Positions 1 through 8,362 of a DNA stretch of 64,000 nucleotides are shown piece by piece. The position numbers and the translations under genes were made by a program. Source of the stretch: Rufibacter latericius (GTDB lineage Bacteria > Bacteroidota > Bacteroidia > Cytophagales > Hymenobacteraceae); contig NZ_RJJD01000008.1 in assembly GCF_003721515.1 (NCBI RefSeq), positions 186,001 through 250,000 of the forward strand, written 5' to 3'. The notes beneath the pieces are model-generated. The model was not told where the DNA came from and searched no databases. It worked only from the letters and a program-made list of their open reading frames with translations. How positions within the stretch are numbered: position 1 is the stretch's first letter; each line of letters starts with the position of its first letter.

Positions 1-249
1 GGTCTACGGATTGGTGTACAAGGCGGCGGCTGCTCAGGCATGTCTTACCTGCTGGGTTTCGACAAGGCCAAAGACGCCGACGAGATCTATGAACTGGACG
101 GTGTTCAGCTGATCATGGATAAAAAACACGGAATGTATGTGATGGGAATGGAAGTAGATTTCCAGGACGGTCTCAACGCCCGCGGATTCGTCTTCAACAA
201 CCCACAAGCCAAAAGTACCTGCGGTTGCGGAAGCTCTTTCTCAGCATAA
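1..249 (+). CDS. IscA/HesB-type iron-sulfur cluster assembly protein, 3' part
   Basis: The reading frame is open from the first base of the window, so the true start lies outside; 82 codons remain. The translation opens with GLRIGVQGGGCSG and ends with STCGCGSSFSA. The single upstream Cys and the CxC near the C-terminus are the three cluster-binding cysteines of A-type scaffold proteins (IscA, SufA, ErpA, HesB). Such proteins bind Fe or a 2Fe-2S/4Fe-4S cluster and hand it to apoproteins in the cytosol. Only the C-terminal three quarters of a normal ~110-residue protein is visible, so IscA, SufA and ErpA cannot be told apart. A strong hairpin terminator follows 21 bases after the stop. Confidence 0.9.
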   Translation, partial: GLRIGVQGGGCSGMSYLLGFDKAKDADEIYELDGVQLIMDKKHGMYVMGMEVDFQDGLNARGFVFNNPQAKSTCGCGSSFSA

Positions 250-270
250 CATTCCCTGCTTACTCTTCTC

Positions 271-300
271 AAAAGACCTGCTAATTGGCAGGTCTTTTTT
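271..300 (+). terminator. Rho-independent terminator after the IscA-like gene
   Basis: Perfect 11-bp stem AAAAGACCTGC / GCAGGTCTTTT with a six-base loop and a T-run that continues to 301. It closes the IscA-like transcript. A degenerate copy of the 3'-end palindrome family follows at 305-324. Confidence 0.85.
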
Positions 301-376
301 TATGCCCGTTTTTTGAAAATCGGGTTAAAAACAGGATAAGCAAATCAACTCATTTCTGCTGTTTCACTGATATTCC

Positions 377-412
377 GTTTTAAGGCCATTCTTAATAAAA
401 CAGCCTTAAAAC
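377..412. repeat. 3'-end palindromic repeat, copy after chaN-like gene
   Basis: Imperfect inverted repeat with perfect 9-bp outer arms GTTTTAAGG / CCTTAAAAC. It matches the dispersed ~36-bp family of this window and lies 38 bp beyond the minus-strand stop of the ChaN-like gene. Confidence 0.7.
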
Positions 413-450
413 AAAAAATTAGAACATCAGCTCATTTAAAAGTCAGCACC

Positions 451-1323
451 TTAATACGTTTTAGTCATGCTTTCAGGAACTGCCAGGACGAAATCCGCGC
501 GCTTCAGATGGTCTTTTTCCAGATCTTCCAGCTGCGCCTGAAGCACGGTAGAAATGGTCAGGACTTTCAACTCTGGACGAAGCCGGTGAAGGTACCAGAT
601 AATGCCTTCGTGATGGTCTGAATGATAAGCACCGTTGAGGTGAAACATGCGCTGCCCTCGTTGCAGGTTTTTGCTGATGAAGTGCGCCATGGTCGCGTCC
701 TTCAAGGCCTGCGCCTCTACAATCTGGGCGGAAGCCGCCGAGGTGCCGTGTGAATCCCCGAACATGCTGAGCATGCGTTTGTAGGCAGGCAGTTCCAGGT
801 CAACGGTAATAGGTAGCACAGCGAGCCACTGCTTTTCTTCACCAGGCAAAGCATTTAACCCCTTTAAACTTTCCCGGGCTACAATTCTGGCCGTGCGGCG
901 GGGTGCATTGGTGGCAATGACCTTTATACCGTTTGCCTTCGCGAAGTTTAGGGTTGGTTTGTAGTCGGTGTTGTAGTTGGGCCAGGCGCGGCTTGCCTCT
1001 ATGAACTTCTGCTCTTCCAGTTGCCCCAACAGGAATGAATCCAGTGCCGCTTGGGTATCGGTTTCCCACATCTCGGCACCAAGCAGCAATTGCTTTCCGT
1101 GCAGCCGGAATAAGTCTTTGGTGAGTTCTAACTGAAGCCAGTGCGCGATGGGATCATTGTGCTGCTCGCCAAAAAACACGACATCGGCGGAAGCCAGTTC
1201 TTTCAGCATTTTCTCGTACTTCAGCGACTTGCCACTGCCCTGAAACAAACGATACGCAGGTTTATCCATGGTGAAAGAGGTAAGGAACAGAATTGACAAC
1301 AGCAGCAGCGGTATCTTTTTCAT
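451..1323 (-). CDS. ChaN-family (haem-binding uptake / Tiki-like) protein
   Basis: 290 residues with an N-terminal hydrophobic signal segment (about residues 4-18). It carries the family hallmarks GEQHNDP near residue 52 and NGAYHSDHHEGI near residue 235, which supply conserved Glu and His residues of the ChaN/EreA/PrgY/Tiki fold. ChaN-type proteins are exported and have been linked to haem or iron handling; some relatives are metal-dependent hydrolases. No clear lipobox Cys is visible after the signal, so it may be periplasmic or surface exposed rather than a lipoprotein. It stands alone, separated by about 120 bp from the ABC exporter upstream. A copy of the 3'-end palindrome (377-412) lies just after its stop. 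The family call is secure; the substrate is unknown. Confidence 0.8.
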   Translation of the reverse strand: MKKIPLLLLSILFLTSFTMDKPAYRLFQGSGKSLKYEKMLKELASADVVFFGEQHNDPIAHWLQLELTKDLFRLHGKQLLLGAEMWETDTQAALDSFLLGQLEEQKFIEASRAWPNYNTDYKPTLNFAKANGIKVIATNAPRRTARIVARESLKGLNALPGEEKQWLAVLPITVDLELPAYKRMLSMFGDSHGTSAASAQIVEAQALKDATMAHFISKNLQRGQRMFHLNGAYHSDHHEGIIWYLHRLRPELKVLTISTVLQAQLEDLEKDHLKRADFVLAVPESMTKTY

Positions 1324-1442
1324 GTTTCAGGGCAGTTTTCCGGAAAACGGGCTGGAAATGTATGTTACACTCTAGATATTGGAGATTGCTTTATTTTAAT
1401 AGTTTGTCTAATATCTAGCTACCCATATCTAGCGACTTTTTA

Positions 1443-2753
1443 CTAGCCTTTGTAGAACAGCCATTTAGACAGCTCACGGTAGTTTACCTTCTTTCCATAC
1501 ATCAGGATTCCTACCCGGTAGATACGGGCAGCGACCCAAATGGTCCCGATGAATCCTGCGATCAAGAAGAACATAGACAGCAGCAACTCCCAGGTAGGCA
1601 CCCCAAACGGCATGCGCAGCATCATGACCACAGGCGAGGTGAACGGAATCATAGACATCCAGAAGGCAACTGGTCCGTTGGGGTTCTTGATGATGATGGT
1701 TTGGGCCACGATGAAGGATAAAATCAGCGGGACCGTGATGGGTAGCATGAACTGCTGGCTATCGGTCTCAGAGTCTACAGCGGCCCCCACGGCCCCGAAC
1801 AAAGCGCCGTAGAGCAGGTATCCTCCTAAGAAGTAAAAGAGAAAGCTCCCGAGGAGCAAGGGGTAGTTCAGGTTCTGGGTGGCACTGAACAGCTCATTGA
1901 TTTCCTGCGCCTGCTGCACATCTCGCTCCTTTTCCATGCCCTGTACGGTCTGCCCAATCTGTTCATCGGAAAAGCGCTTCATGTCAAAAGTGGAGGCCAC
2001 GCCAGTAGAGACCGCTGAGGTCAGGATAATCCAAAGGATAAACTGAGTTAACCCCACCGCTGCGATACCCAAGATTTTACCAGCCATGAGTTGGAACGGC
2101 TTCACGGAGGAAACCATCACTTCCAAAATTCGGCTCGTTTTCTCTTCAATGACGCCGCGCATGATTTGGGCCCCGTAGATAAAAATGAACAGGTATACCA
2201 AAAACGCCCCGATAAAGCCAACACCCGTGGTTACGCCCACATCACTACTCTTTTCTCCTTCGACACTCAGATTCACCGTCCGGATGCTCACCGGGGCTTT
2301 GATTTTGTCCAGCACCTGTTGATCAATGCCGGAGTTAACAAACTTTACTTCCTCTAACTCTTGCCGCACCTGCTTTTCAAGCGAGCTCTTCATGGCCAAA
2401 CTGGTGCTCTTCTGGGAAAACAGCTGAATGCCCTGCGGGTTTTCAAGGTTTATTTTAGGAATGTACAGCAAAGCAGCGTCCTCTGACGTCAGGTACACTT
2501 GTTTTGCCTGTTCAACTGGTCCTGGTACTGTTACAAACTTCAGCTCCTCAGTAGAAGTAAGTTTCCCTTTCAGGTAGCCGCTTTCGTCCAGCACCTGCAC
2601 CACCTTGGTATCATCAGACATGGTCGCGAGCCAAATAGGCACGATCATGACCAAGGCCATCAACAGCGGCCCCAAAATGGTCATTACAATGAAGCTTTTT
2701 TTACGGACGCGCACCAAGTATTCGCGCTGAAACACTAACCAAATCTTATCCAT
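1443..2753 (-). CDS. ABC transporter permease, NatB/ABC-2 type
   Basis: 436 residues. A first membrane segment (about 22-44) is followed by a large extracytoplasmic domain (about 45-180) and then a bundle of five to six membrane helices. The stretch EEKTSRILEVMVSSVKPF after the second helix is the typical ABC-2 coupling region of NatB/YhaP-like permeases. These form Na+ or drug/lipid exporters with a cytosolic ATPase. Its start overlaps the stop of the ATPase gene by eight bases, so the two are translationally coupled and form one exporter. The substrate cannot be read from sequence. Na+ export (NatAB) is the best-known role of close relatives. Confidence 0.85.
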   Translation of the reverse strand: MDKIWLVFQREYLVRVRKKSFIVMTILGPLLMALVMIVPIWLATMSDDTKVVQVLDESGYLKGKLTSTEELKFVTVPGPVEQAKQVYLTSEDAALLYIPKINLENPQGIQLFSQKSTSLAMKSSLEKQVRQELEEVKFVNSGIDQQVLDKIKAPVSIRTVNLSVEGEKSSDVGVTTGVGFIGAFLVYLFIFIYGAQIMRGVIEEKTSRILEVMVSSVKPFQLMAGKILGIAAVGLTQFILWIILTSAVSTGVASTFDMKRFSDEQIGQTVQGMEKERDVQQAQEINELFSATQNLNYPLLLGSFLFYFLGGYLLYGALFGAVGAAVDSETDSQQFMLPITVPLILSFIVAQTIIIKNPNGPVAFWMSMIPFTSPVVMMLRMPFGVPTWELLLSMFFLIAGFIGTIWVAARIYRVGILMYGKKVNYRELSKWLFYKG

Positions 2754-3660
2754 GCGCTTCTTGGGTTACAGTTTGAATGAAAATGTCATTGATGCTGGGC
2801 ACCTTCTCCTGGAAGCCGTGCACCTCCACCCTTTCGGTCAGGTAACGCAGCAATTGATTAGGGCCCACCTGCGGCTCTAACTGCACCTCGGCTTTGAAAT
2901 CGTTTCCGTTTTGGGCTTGAGTGAGCACTTTGAAGTCCGGCGACATGATCATCAGTTTCCCGATGCCTTCCACGTGGTAGGTGTGGCTGCGGTACCGTGA
3001 CTTCACCTCCTTCACGCTTCCTTCCATCACTTTCTGTGAGCGGTTGATCATAACAATGTAGTCACACATCTGCTCCACGGATTCCATGCGGTGCGTAGAG
3101 AAAATAATGGTACAACCCTGGTCCCGCAGTTTCAGGATTTCATCTCTGATAATGTTGGCGTTCACCGGATCAAAGCCTGAGAAAGGCTCGTCCAGGATAA
3201 GCAGTTTGGGCTCATGCAGCACCGTGGCAATGAACTGCACTTTCTGCTGCATGCCTTTGGAAAGGTCCTCCACGTTCTTGTTAAGCCAGGGTTTCAGGTC
3301 CAGCCGCTCGGCCCAAACCTTGATGCGCTGGGTAGCGTCCGACTTCTCCAAACCTCTGAGCCGGGCCAGATACACCAACTGCTCCCCCACTTTCATCTTC
3401 TTGTAAAGGCCTCGTTCCTCAGGTAAATACCCAATCTGCTGCACGTGTTTGGGTTGCAGCGGCTGACCTTCAAACAAAACGTGTCCTTCGTCTGGGGCGG
3501 TAATTTGCGTGATGATGCGGATAAGCGAGGTTTTGCCGGCTCCGTTTGGTCCCAACAGCCCAAAAATACTGCCTTTGGGTACTTCAAACGAAACCTTGCT
3601 CAAGGCCTGATGCGCTTCATAGCGCTTGCTCACGCCCTGTATCTGGAGAATGGGTTGCAA
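2746..3660 (-). CDS. ABC transporter ATP-binding protein, NatA-like
   Basis: 304 residues. Walker A GPNGAGKTS near residue 39, signature LSKGMQQK near 137, Walker B LLILDEPFSGFDP near 155, and a switch His in STHRMES are all intact, so it should be an active ATPase. The ~80-residue C-terminal extension after the nucleotide-binding domain is the DUF4162-type tail common in ABC-2 ATPases. It energises the permease encoded immediately downstream with an eight-base overlap. Together they make a two-gene exporter operon on the minus strand. A start at 3660 gives a normal N-terminus (MQPILQIQGVSKRY). Confidence 0.92.
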   Translation of the reverse strand: MQPILQIQGVSKRYEAHQALSKVSFEVPKGSIFGLLGPNGAGKTSLIRIITQITAPDEGHVLFEGQPLQPKHVQQIGYLPEERGLYKKMKVGEQLVYLARLRGLEKSDATQRIKVWAERLDLKPWLNKNVEDLSKGMQQKVQFIATVLHEPKLLILDEPFSGFDPVNANIIRDEILKLRDQGCTIIFSTHRMESVEQMCDYIVMINRSQKVMEGSVKEVKSRYRSHTYHVEGIGKLMIMSPDFKVLTQAQNGNDFKAEVQLEPQVGPNQLLRYLTERVEVHGFQEKVPSINDIFIQTVTQEAHG

Positions 3661-3731
3661 GGGAATAGCGGTTAGTTCGTCAGGCTAAAGCTAAGTCAAA
3701 GCATTTCAGTTTGCAAGTGAGCACTTATCGG

Positions 3732-3767
3732 GTTTAGATCCTGTTTTTAAAAAACCAGTCCTAAAAC
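3732..3767. repeat. 3'-end palindromic repeat, copy downstream of dnaJ
   Basis: 36-bp imperfect palindrome beginning GTTTAGATCCTG and ending CAGTCCTAAAAC. It belongs to the dispersed family and lies next to the dnaJ terminator hairpin. Confidence 0.6.
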
Positions 3768-3804
3768 AACATCGCCCGCCTTCAATGAAGAAAGCGGGCG
3801 ATGT
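3768..3804 (-). terminator. Terminator of grpE-dnaJ
   Basis: Perfect 12-bp stem AACATCGCCCGC / GCGGGCGATGTT. Read on the minus strand it is followed by a T-rich tail (TTGTTTT). It lies 47 bp beyond the dnaJ stop. Confidence 0.75.
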
Positions 3805-3851
3805 TTATATTTCCTGACTCAGAACTCTGGACTCAAGACGCAGAACTCATC

Positions 3852-5009
3852 TTATTGAAAGTACTCCTTCATTTTCTCGAAGAAGCCTTTTTCGTTCTTG
3901 CCGGGATTAGGTACAAAGTTCTGGGACTCGCGCAGGCGCTCTAGGATTTGGCGTTCCTCTGGGTTCACGTTCTTAGGTGTCCAGACGTTGATATGGATGA
4001 GTTGGTCACCTCTGCCGTAGCCGTTGATGTCCGGGATACCTTTGCCGCGCAGGCGCAGGATCTTGCCGGACTGGGTTCCTGGATCGATTTTGATCTTCAC
4101 CTTGCCCTCAATGGTTGGAACCTCCACGCTGGCGCCCAAAGTAGCATCCACGAAACTCACGTACTGCTCAAACATGACGTTATTTCCGTCACGGCGGAGG
4201 GTTGGGTGCGGTTCTTCTTCGATCTGAATTAACAGGTCGCCGGGGATACCGCCGCGCTCCGGCACGTTTCCTTTGCCGCCCATGGACAGTTGCATGCCAT
4301 CGGCTACGCCAGCAGGCACGTTGATGGAGATCACCTCTTCGCGGAGCTGACGGCCTTCACCGTGGCAGGCATCGCATTTTTGGCTCACAGTTTTGCCTTC
4401 GCCATTACAGGTAGGGCAAGTACTAGCAGATACCATCTGACCCAGCATGGTGTTCACCACGCGTTTCACCTGGCCCTGGCCTTGGCAAGTTCCGCAGGTA
4501 TTCAGGGATGTACCGTTCTTGGAACCGTTTCCGTCGCAGACATTACAGGCATCGTAGCGCTTTACCTTGATTTTCTTCTCAACGCCTTTGGCTACTTCCT
4601 CTAGATCAAGTTTAAGTTTGATGCGCAGGTTGCTGCCTTTGCGCACGCGTTTGCCGCCGCGCTGTCCGCCGCCTCCGAAGAAGCTTTCGAAACCGCCGCC
4701 TCCACCACCGCCGAAGATGTCGCCGAACTGGGAGAAGATGTCTTCCATGTTCATGCCACCGCCGCCGAAGCCGCCTCCGCCGTTCACGCCCTGGTGCCCG
4801 AACTGGTCGTAACGCTGGCGTTTCTGCTCATCGCTCAGAACCTCGTAGGCTTCCGCTGCTTCTTTGAATTTATCCTCGGCAGTAGGGTCATCGGGGTTTT
4901 TATCGGGGTGAAATTTGATCGCGATCTTGCGGTACGCTTTCTTGATCTCCTCCTGTGATGCCCCTTTGGCTACGCCCAGTATTTCGTAATAATCTCTTTT
5001 GGTTGCCAT
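3852..5009 (-). CDS. dnaJ: Chaperone protein DnaJ
   Basis: 385 residues, the usual length for DnaJ. The J-domain has HPD at 34-36 for stimulating DnaK ATPase. A long Gly/Phe-rich linker (about 73-118) is unusually Gly-heavy. Four zinc-finger repeats of the CxxCxGxG type follow ([32 protein letters not shown]), then the two beta-barrel substrate-binding domains. It works with DnaK and GrpE in cytosolic protein folding and heat-shock recovery. grpE lies six bases upstream, so the two form a bicistronic unit; dnaK is not in the window. Confidence 0.98.
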   Translation of the reverse strand: MATKRDYYEILGVAKGASQEEIKKAYRKIAIKFHPDKNPDDPTAEDKFKEAAEAYEVLSDEQKRQRYDQFGHQGVNGGGGFGGGGMNMEDIFSQFGDIFGGGGGGGFESFFGGGGQRGGKRVRKGSNLRIKLKLDLEEVAKGVEKKIKVKRYDACNVCDGNGSKNGTSLNTCGTCQGQGQVKRVVNTMLGQMVSASTCPTCNGEGKTVSQKCDACHGEGRQLREEVISINVPAGVADGMQLSMGGKGNVPERGGIPGDLLIQIEEEPHPTLRRDGNNVMFEQYVSFVDATLGASVEVPTIEGKVKIKIDPGTQSGKILRLRGKGIPDINGYGRGDQLIHINVWTPKNVNPEERQILERLRESQNFVPNPGKNEKGFFEKMKEYFQ

Positions 5010-5015
5010 GGCTTC

Positions 5016-5579
5016 TTATGCTCCAATTACCACCTTGGCAAAGCGAACCACTTTGTCATTGAGGTAATATCCTTTCTCTACTTGGTCAATCACTTTCCCC
5101 TTCATTTCTTCCGATGGGGCCGGAATCTGCGTGATGGCTTCGTGCACATCGGCGTCAAACGGCTGGCCTACGGCGTCCATGGCTTTCAGGCCTTTCTGCT
5201 GCAACAGGTTCTGGAACTTGCTGAACACCAGCTCCACGCCTTCGCGCACGGCGTTTACGTCCTGCGCATCTTTCATGGCCGTCTGGGCACGCTCCAGGTC
5301 ATCCAAAACCGGGATCAAGGCTACCATCAGTTCCTGGTTGGCCGTCTTGAACAGCTCTAACCGCTCCTTGGAGGTGCGGCGTCTGAAGTTGTCAAACTCG
5401 GCGTGCAGGCGCAGGTATTTGTCGCGCAGCTCATCGGTTTCTGAAGCGCCGCCTTCGGTAGCGGGAGCCTCGCCGTTGGGCTGTTCTGCCTGCTCGGTTG
5501 CGGTAGACTCGGTTGCCTCGGTGTTTTCAGGCTGGATATTCTCTTGTTCCTGAGGATTTTGTTCAGCTGCTGTACTCAT
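5016..5579 (-). CDS. grpE: Nucleotide exchange factor GrpE
   Basis: 187 residues. The N-terminal ~45 residues are low-complexity, acidic and Glu/Gln-rich. A long coiled-coil helix (about 48-105; ELRDKYLRLHAEFDNFRRRTSK) and the C-terminal beta domain (IDQVEKGYYLNDKVVRFAKVVI) follow, both diagnostic of GrpE. It releases ADP from DnaK and acts as the thermosensor of the DnaK cycle. It is followed directly by dnaJ with a six-base gap. About 240 bp without a gene separate it from obgE upstream. Those bases hold only a weak, degenerate palindrome near 5757-5812. Confidence 0.97.
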   Translation of the reverse strand: MSTAAEQNPQEQENIQPENTEATESTATEQAEQPNGEAPATEGGASETDELRDKYLRLHAEFDNFRRRTSKERLELFKTANQELMVALIPVLDDLERAQTAMKDAQDVNAVREGVELVFSKFQNLLQQKGLKAMDAVGQPFDADVHEAITQIPAPSEEMKGKVIDQVEKGYYLNDKVVRFAKVVIGA

Positions 5580-5819
5580 ATGTGTTCTTTATCCTTTCAG
5601 ATGTTTATTCTTCTTTTCTGGGTGCCTGACTAGAGGCAACTATTTTGCCAAACCTGTTTTTATGTCATTCTGGCATTTTCGGGTGTAAAACGCATCTTTC
5701 CATGCCGCAGCAATGGCAGCCATAACCAGGCTTTCAAAGCTACTTGGCAGCAGAAAGGCGCTTCCTGTTTTGGCCCTTCTTTTACAAAAACGGCCCCTAA
5801 ATAGGTTAGGCGATTAGGT

Positions 5820-6815
5820 TTACGCGTTGTTCAGCTCTTTCCAGATCATGTCTTTCAGTTGCATGATGTTCTTGTTGGTCATGCTGGAGATGAACACGGT
5901 GGGCAGGTCTTTGGGAAGTGTTTCCCGCATCTCGGCTTCCAGTTCATCGTCAATCATATCTGCCTTGGTGATGGCCAAGAGGCGCTGTTTGTGCAGCAGC
6001 TCGGGGTTATAGGTCCTCAGCTCATTCACCAGGATCTCGTATTCCTCGGCTATGTCAGGGCTTTCCACCGAGATCATGAACAGCAGGATGGAGTTGCGCT
6101 CGATGTGCTTCAGGAACCGGATGCCCAGCCCCTTCCCTTCCGAGGCGCCTTCAATGATCCCCGGGATATCGGCCATCACGAAGGATTTGTAATCGCGATA
6201 GGCCACTACGCCCAGGTTAGGCACCAACGTGGTGAACGGGTAATTGGCAATCTTCGGCTTAGCCGCCGATACTACAGACAGCAGCGTGGATTTACCGGCG
6301 TTGGGGAAACCTACCAGACCCACATCGGCGAGAAGTTTCAGTTCCAGGATGGTCCACTCTTCCAAACCGGGCTCGCCGGGCTGCGCGTACAGCGGCGTCT
6401 GGTTTGTGGGCGATTTGAAGTGGGCGTTACCCAGTCCGCCGCGGCCGCCGGGCGTGATGATCTCCATCTGGCCGTCCTCGGTGATCTCGGCTTTGATATC
6501 GCCGGTCTCCGAGTCCCGCGCAATGGTCCCGATGGGAACTTCCAGAATGATGTCTTTCCCGTAAGCGCCGCTGGAGTGACTGGGACCGCCGTATCCGCCG
6601 TTCTCGGCGATTACGTGTTTCTGGTACTGCAAGTGCAGGAGCGTCCAGAGTTGGGAGTTGCCTTTCAGGATGATGTGCCCTCCCCGGCCTCCGTCACCGC
6701 CGTCTGGCCCGCCGTGGGCCGTTTTCTTGTCGCGGTGCAAGTGGGCCGAACCGCCTCCGCCGTGCCCCGAGCGGCAGCAAATCTTGACGTAGTCAATAAA
6801 GTTGGATGATGACAC
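5820..6815 (-). CDS. obgE: GTPase Obg/CgtA
   Basis: 331 residues. The glycine-rich N-terminal Obg fold (about 1-160, with repeated GGxGG stretches) is followed by the G-domain with P-loop GFPNAGKST at 169-177, switch DIPGIIEG, and TKAD base-recognition motif. Obg is an essential ribosome-associated GTPase involved in 50S maturation and the stringent response. The length fits the short form without the extra C-terminal OCT domain. The minus-strand order is hpt, adk, obgE, grpE, dnaJ. A long open frame on the opposite strand is only a consequence of its codon bias. Confidence 0.97.
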   Translation of the reverse strand: MSSSNFIDYVKICCRSGHGGGGSAHLHRDKKTAHGGPDGGDGGRGGHIILKGNSQLWTLLHLQYQKHVIAENGGYGGPSHSSGAYGKDIILEVPIGTIARDSETGDIKAEITEDGQMEIITPGGRGGLGNAHFKSPTNQTPLYAQPGEPGLEEWTILELKLLADVGLVGFPNAGKSTLLSVVSAAKPKIANYPFTTLVPNLGVVAYRDYKSFVMADIPGIIEGASEGKGLGIRFLKHIERNSILLFMISVESPDIAEEYEILVNELRTYNPELLHKQRLLAITKADMIDDELEAEMRETLPKDLPTVFISSMTNKNIMQLKDMIWKELNNA

Positions 6816-6961
6816 TGTTGTATTGGTAAAGTAAACGCTATGTTAACAAGGAAGCATTCCTTTGCGGGGAATGCTTCCAACGTAATGTATCAAAATGTAC
6901 GTCTAATCAGAACAGAAGGAGGGCTATGAATCGTTCCTTTGCCTGACGGGACGGGTATCTT

Positions 6962-7555
6962 TTACTTGTTGTTAAGGGCCAACTGGCAAGCCCCGATGAT
7001 CTCGCAGTTCTTCGCGAAGATTTCGTCAATCTCCCCAATGCCGTCTACGGCGTAGAATTTGTTCTGCTGGGCATAGTAGTTGGCCACCTGTGCCGTTTTG
7101 GTGTTGTATTCCTGCACACGCTTCTGGATGAGCGTCTCGTCAGCGTCATCAGGGCGACCCGAGGTCTGTCCGCGGAGCAACAGGCGTTTCACCAGTTCCT
7201 CTTCAGATACCTGCAAGGCAATCATGCAGCTGATACCTTGATCGTATTTGCTGAGCAGCACGTCCAGGGCCTCGGCCTGCGGAACGGTGCGCGGAAAACC
7301 GTCAAAGATGAACCCGGCGGCGCTGCGGTTATCAGCGATCTTGGACTCAATCATGCCAATCACCACTTCATCAGGCACCAGCAAACCAGCGTCCATCAGG
7401 CCTTTCGCCTTCAAGCCAAGTTCGGTTCCCCGAGAAATCTCTGAGCGCAGCAAATCACCCGTAGAAAGGTGGATAAGCCCGTATTTTTCAATTAATTTCT
7501 GGCTCTGCGTGCCTTTGCCTGCCCCTGGAGGACCGAAGAGTACGATGTTCAGCAT
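6962..7555 (-). CDS. adk: Adenylate kinase, short form
   Basis: 197 residues. P-loop GPPGAGKGT at 8-16, the AMP-binding stretch STGDLLRSEI, and FDGFPRT are intact. The LID region is the short, zinc-free kind (RGQTSGRPDDADETLIQKR). The enzyme converts AMP plus ATP to two ADP in the cytosol. A canonical Bacteroidota -7 element (TACTTTTG on the minus strand, 7578-7585) lies about 20 bp before the start, so adk probably has its own promoter even though hpt is upstream in the same direction. Confidence 0.97.
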   Translation of the reverse strand: MLNIVLFGPPGAGKGTQSQKLIEKYGLIHLSTGDLLRSEISRGTELGLKAKGLMDAGLLVPDEVVIGMIESKIADNRSAAGFIFDGFPRTVPQAEALDVLLSKYDQGISCMIALQVSEEELVKRLLLRGQTSGRPDDADETLIQKRVQEYNTKTAQVANYYAQQNKFYAVDGIGEIDEIFAKNCEIIGACQLALNNK

Positions 7556-7577
7556 GGGTATGGAAATTGTGAGAAAA

Positions 7578-7585
7578 CAAAAGTA
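7578..7585 (-). promoter_or_regulatory. -7 promoter element of adk
   Basis: TACTTTTG on the minus strand matches the Bacteroidota -7 consensus TAnnTTTG. No convincing -33 TTTG is visible at the standard distance. Confidence 0.45.
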
Positions 7586-7642
7586 AGAATAAAATCTTGG
7601 AAATGACAGCTATTCGGCTGACCGCTGCCGCAGGTCTCCCCT

Positions 7643-7678
7643 GTTTCTAAGCTGATTTTCAGAAAATAAGCCTTAAAC
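7643..7678. repeat. 3'-end palindromic repeat, copy after hpt
   Basis: 36-bp imperfect palindrome (GTTTCTAAGCTG ... AAGCCTTAAAC) starting 11 bp beyond the hpt stop. It is a member of the dispersed family. Confidence 0.65.
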
Positions 7679-7688
7679 GGCGCTCGCC

Positions 7689-8228
7689 CTACATGACCTT
7701 GTAGATATCCCGCAGGTTTCGGCCCAGGCCGTTGTAGTCCAGCCCGTACCCCACCACAAAGTCATTGGCGATGGACATGGCCGGATATTTGATATTCAGT
7801 TCGTGCTGCAGGCTTTCGGGTTTCAGGAGCAGCGTGGCCACTTCCACCGAGGCCGGTTCCTTTCCCTGCAATTGCTTTAAGAGGTTGGCGATGGTGTGGC
7901 CCGTGTCCACAATGTCTTCCACTATCACCACGTGCCGGCCCTTGATCTCTTCCTTCAGCCCGATGATCTCCTTGACCGTGCCGGTGCTTTGCATGTCTTC
8001 ATAGGAAGAAAGCTTCACAAACGAGATCTCGCACTCAATGGTCAGCTCCTTCATCAGGTCAGAGGCAAACATGAACGCCCCGTTGAGCACCGACAAAAAC
8101 AGCGGCTTTTTCCCACGGTAATCATGGCTTAGTCGGGCAGCCACAATCTCCACGCTATGAAGGATTTTCCGCTCTGGAAGGTAGATACTGAACTGCTTGT
8201 CTAGGATTTTTACCGTTGGGTGGTGCAT
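7689..8228 (-). CDS. hpt: Hypoxanthine phosphoribosyltransferase
   Basis: 179 residues. The PRPP-binding signature VIVEDIVDTGHTI lies at 101-113, and SYEDMQSTGTVKEI forms the flexible loop. The C-terminal FVVGYGLDYNGLGRNL is typical of hypoxanthine/guanine PRTases. It salvages hypoxanthine (and probably guanine) to IMP/GMP. It lies upstream of adk, which fits a purine-nucleotide theme, but adk appears to have its own promoter. Confidence 0.95.
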   Translation of the reverse strand: MHHPTVKILDKQFSIYLPERKILHSVEIVAARLSHDYRGKKPLFLSVLNGAFMFASDLMKELTIECEISFVKLSSYEDMQSTGTVKEIIGLKEEIKGRHVVIVEDIVDTGHTIANLLKQLQGKEPASVEVATLLLKPESLQHELNIKYPAMSIANDFVVGYGLDYNGLGRNLRDIYKVM

Positions 8229-8285
8229 CTGGCTTGAAAATAAGAAGCTCCAAATTTGCGCAAAACTGCCCTAAATTAAAAGCAA

Positions 8286-8313
8286 GTCGCCCTTTTCTGT
8301 TGAAAAGGGCGAC
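8286..8313 (-). terminator. Terminator of hppA
   Basis: Perfect 12-bp stem GTCGCCCTTTTC / GAAAAGGGCGAC with a four-base loop. On the minus strand it is followed by TTGCTTTTAATTT. It lies 50 bp past the hppA stop. Confidence 0.75.
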
Positions 8314-8362
8314 GGAGAAGCTCTCTTGATATCAGGTCACAACAACAGTCTTAAGCCAGAAC

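Noticed and set aside
4650..4800. Gly-rich repetitive stretch inside dnaJ as a possible repeat element
   Set aside because: It is the normal Gly/Phe linker of DnaJ, only richer than usual in glycine.
5859..6809. 316-codon plus-strand frame opposite obgE
   Set aside because: It mirrors the obgE gene, whose family motifs are complete; the translated sequence is His/Gln/Val-rich without any domain and comes from codon bias.
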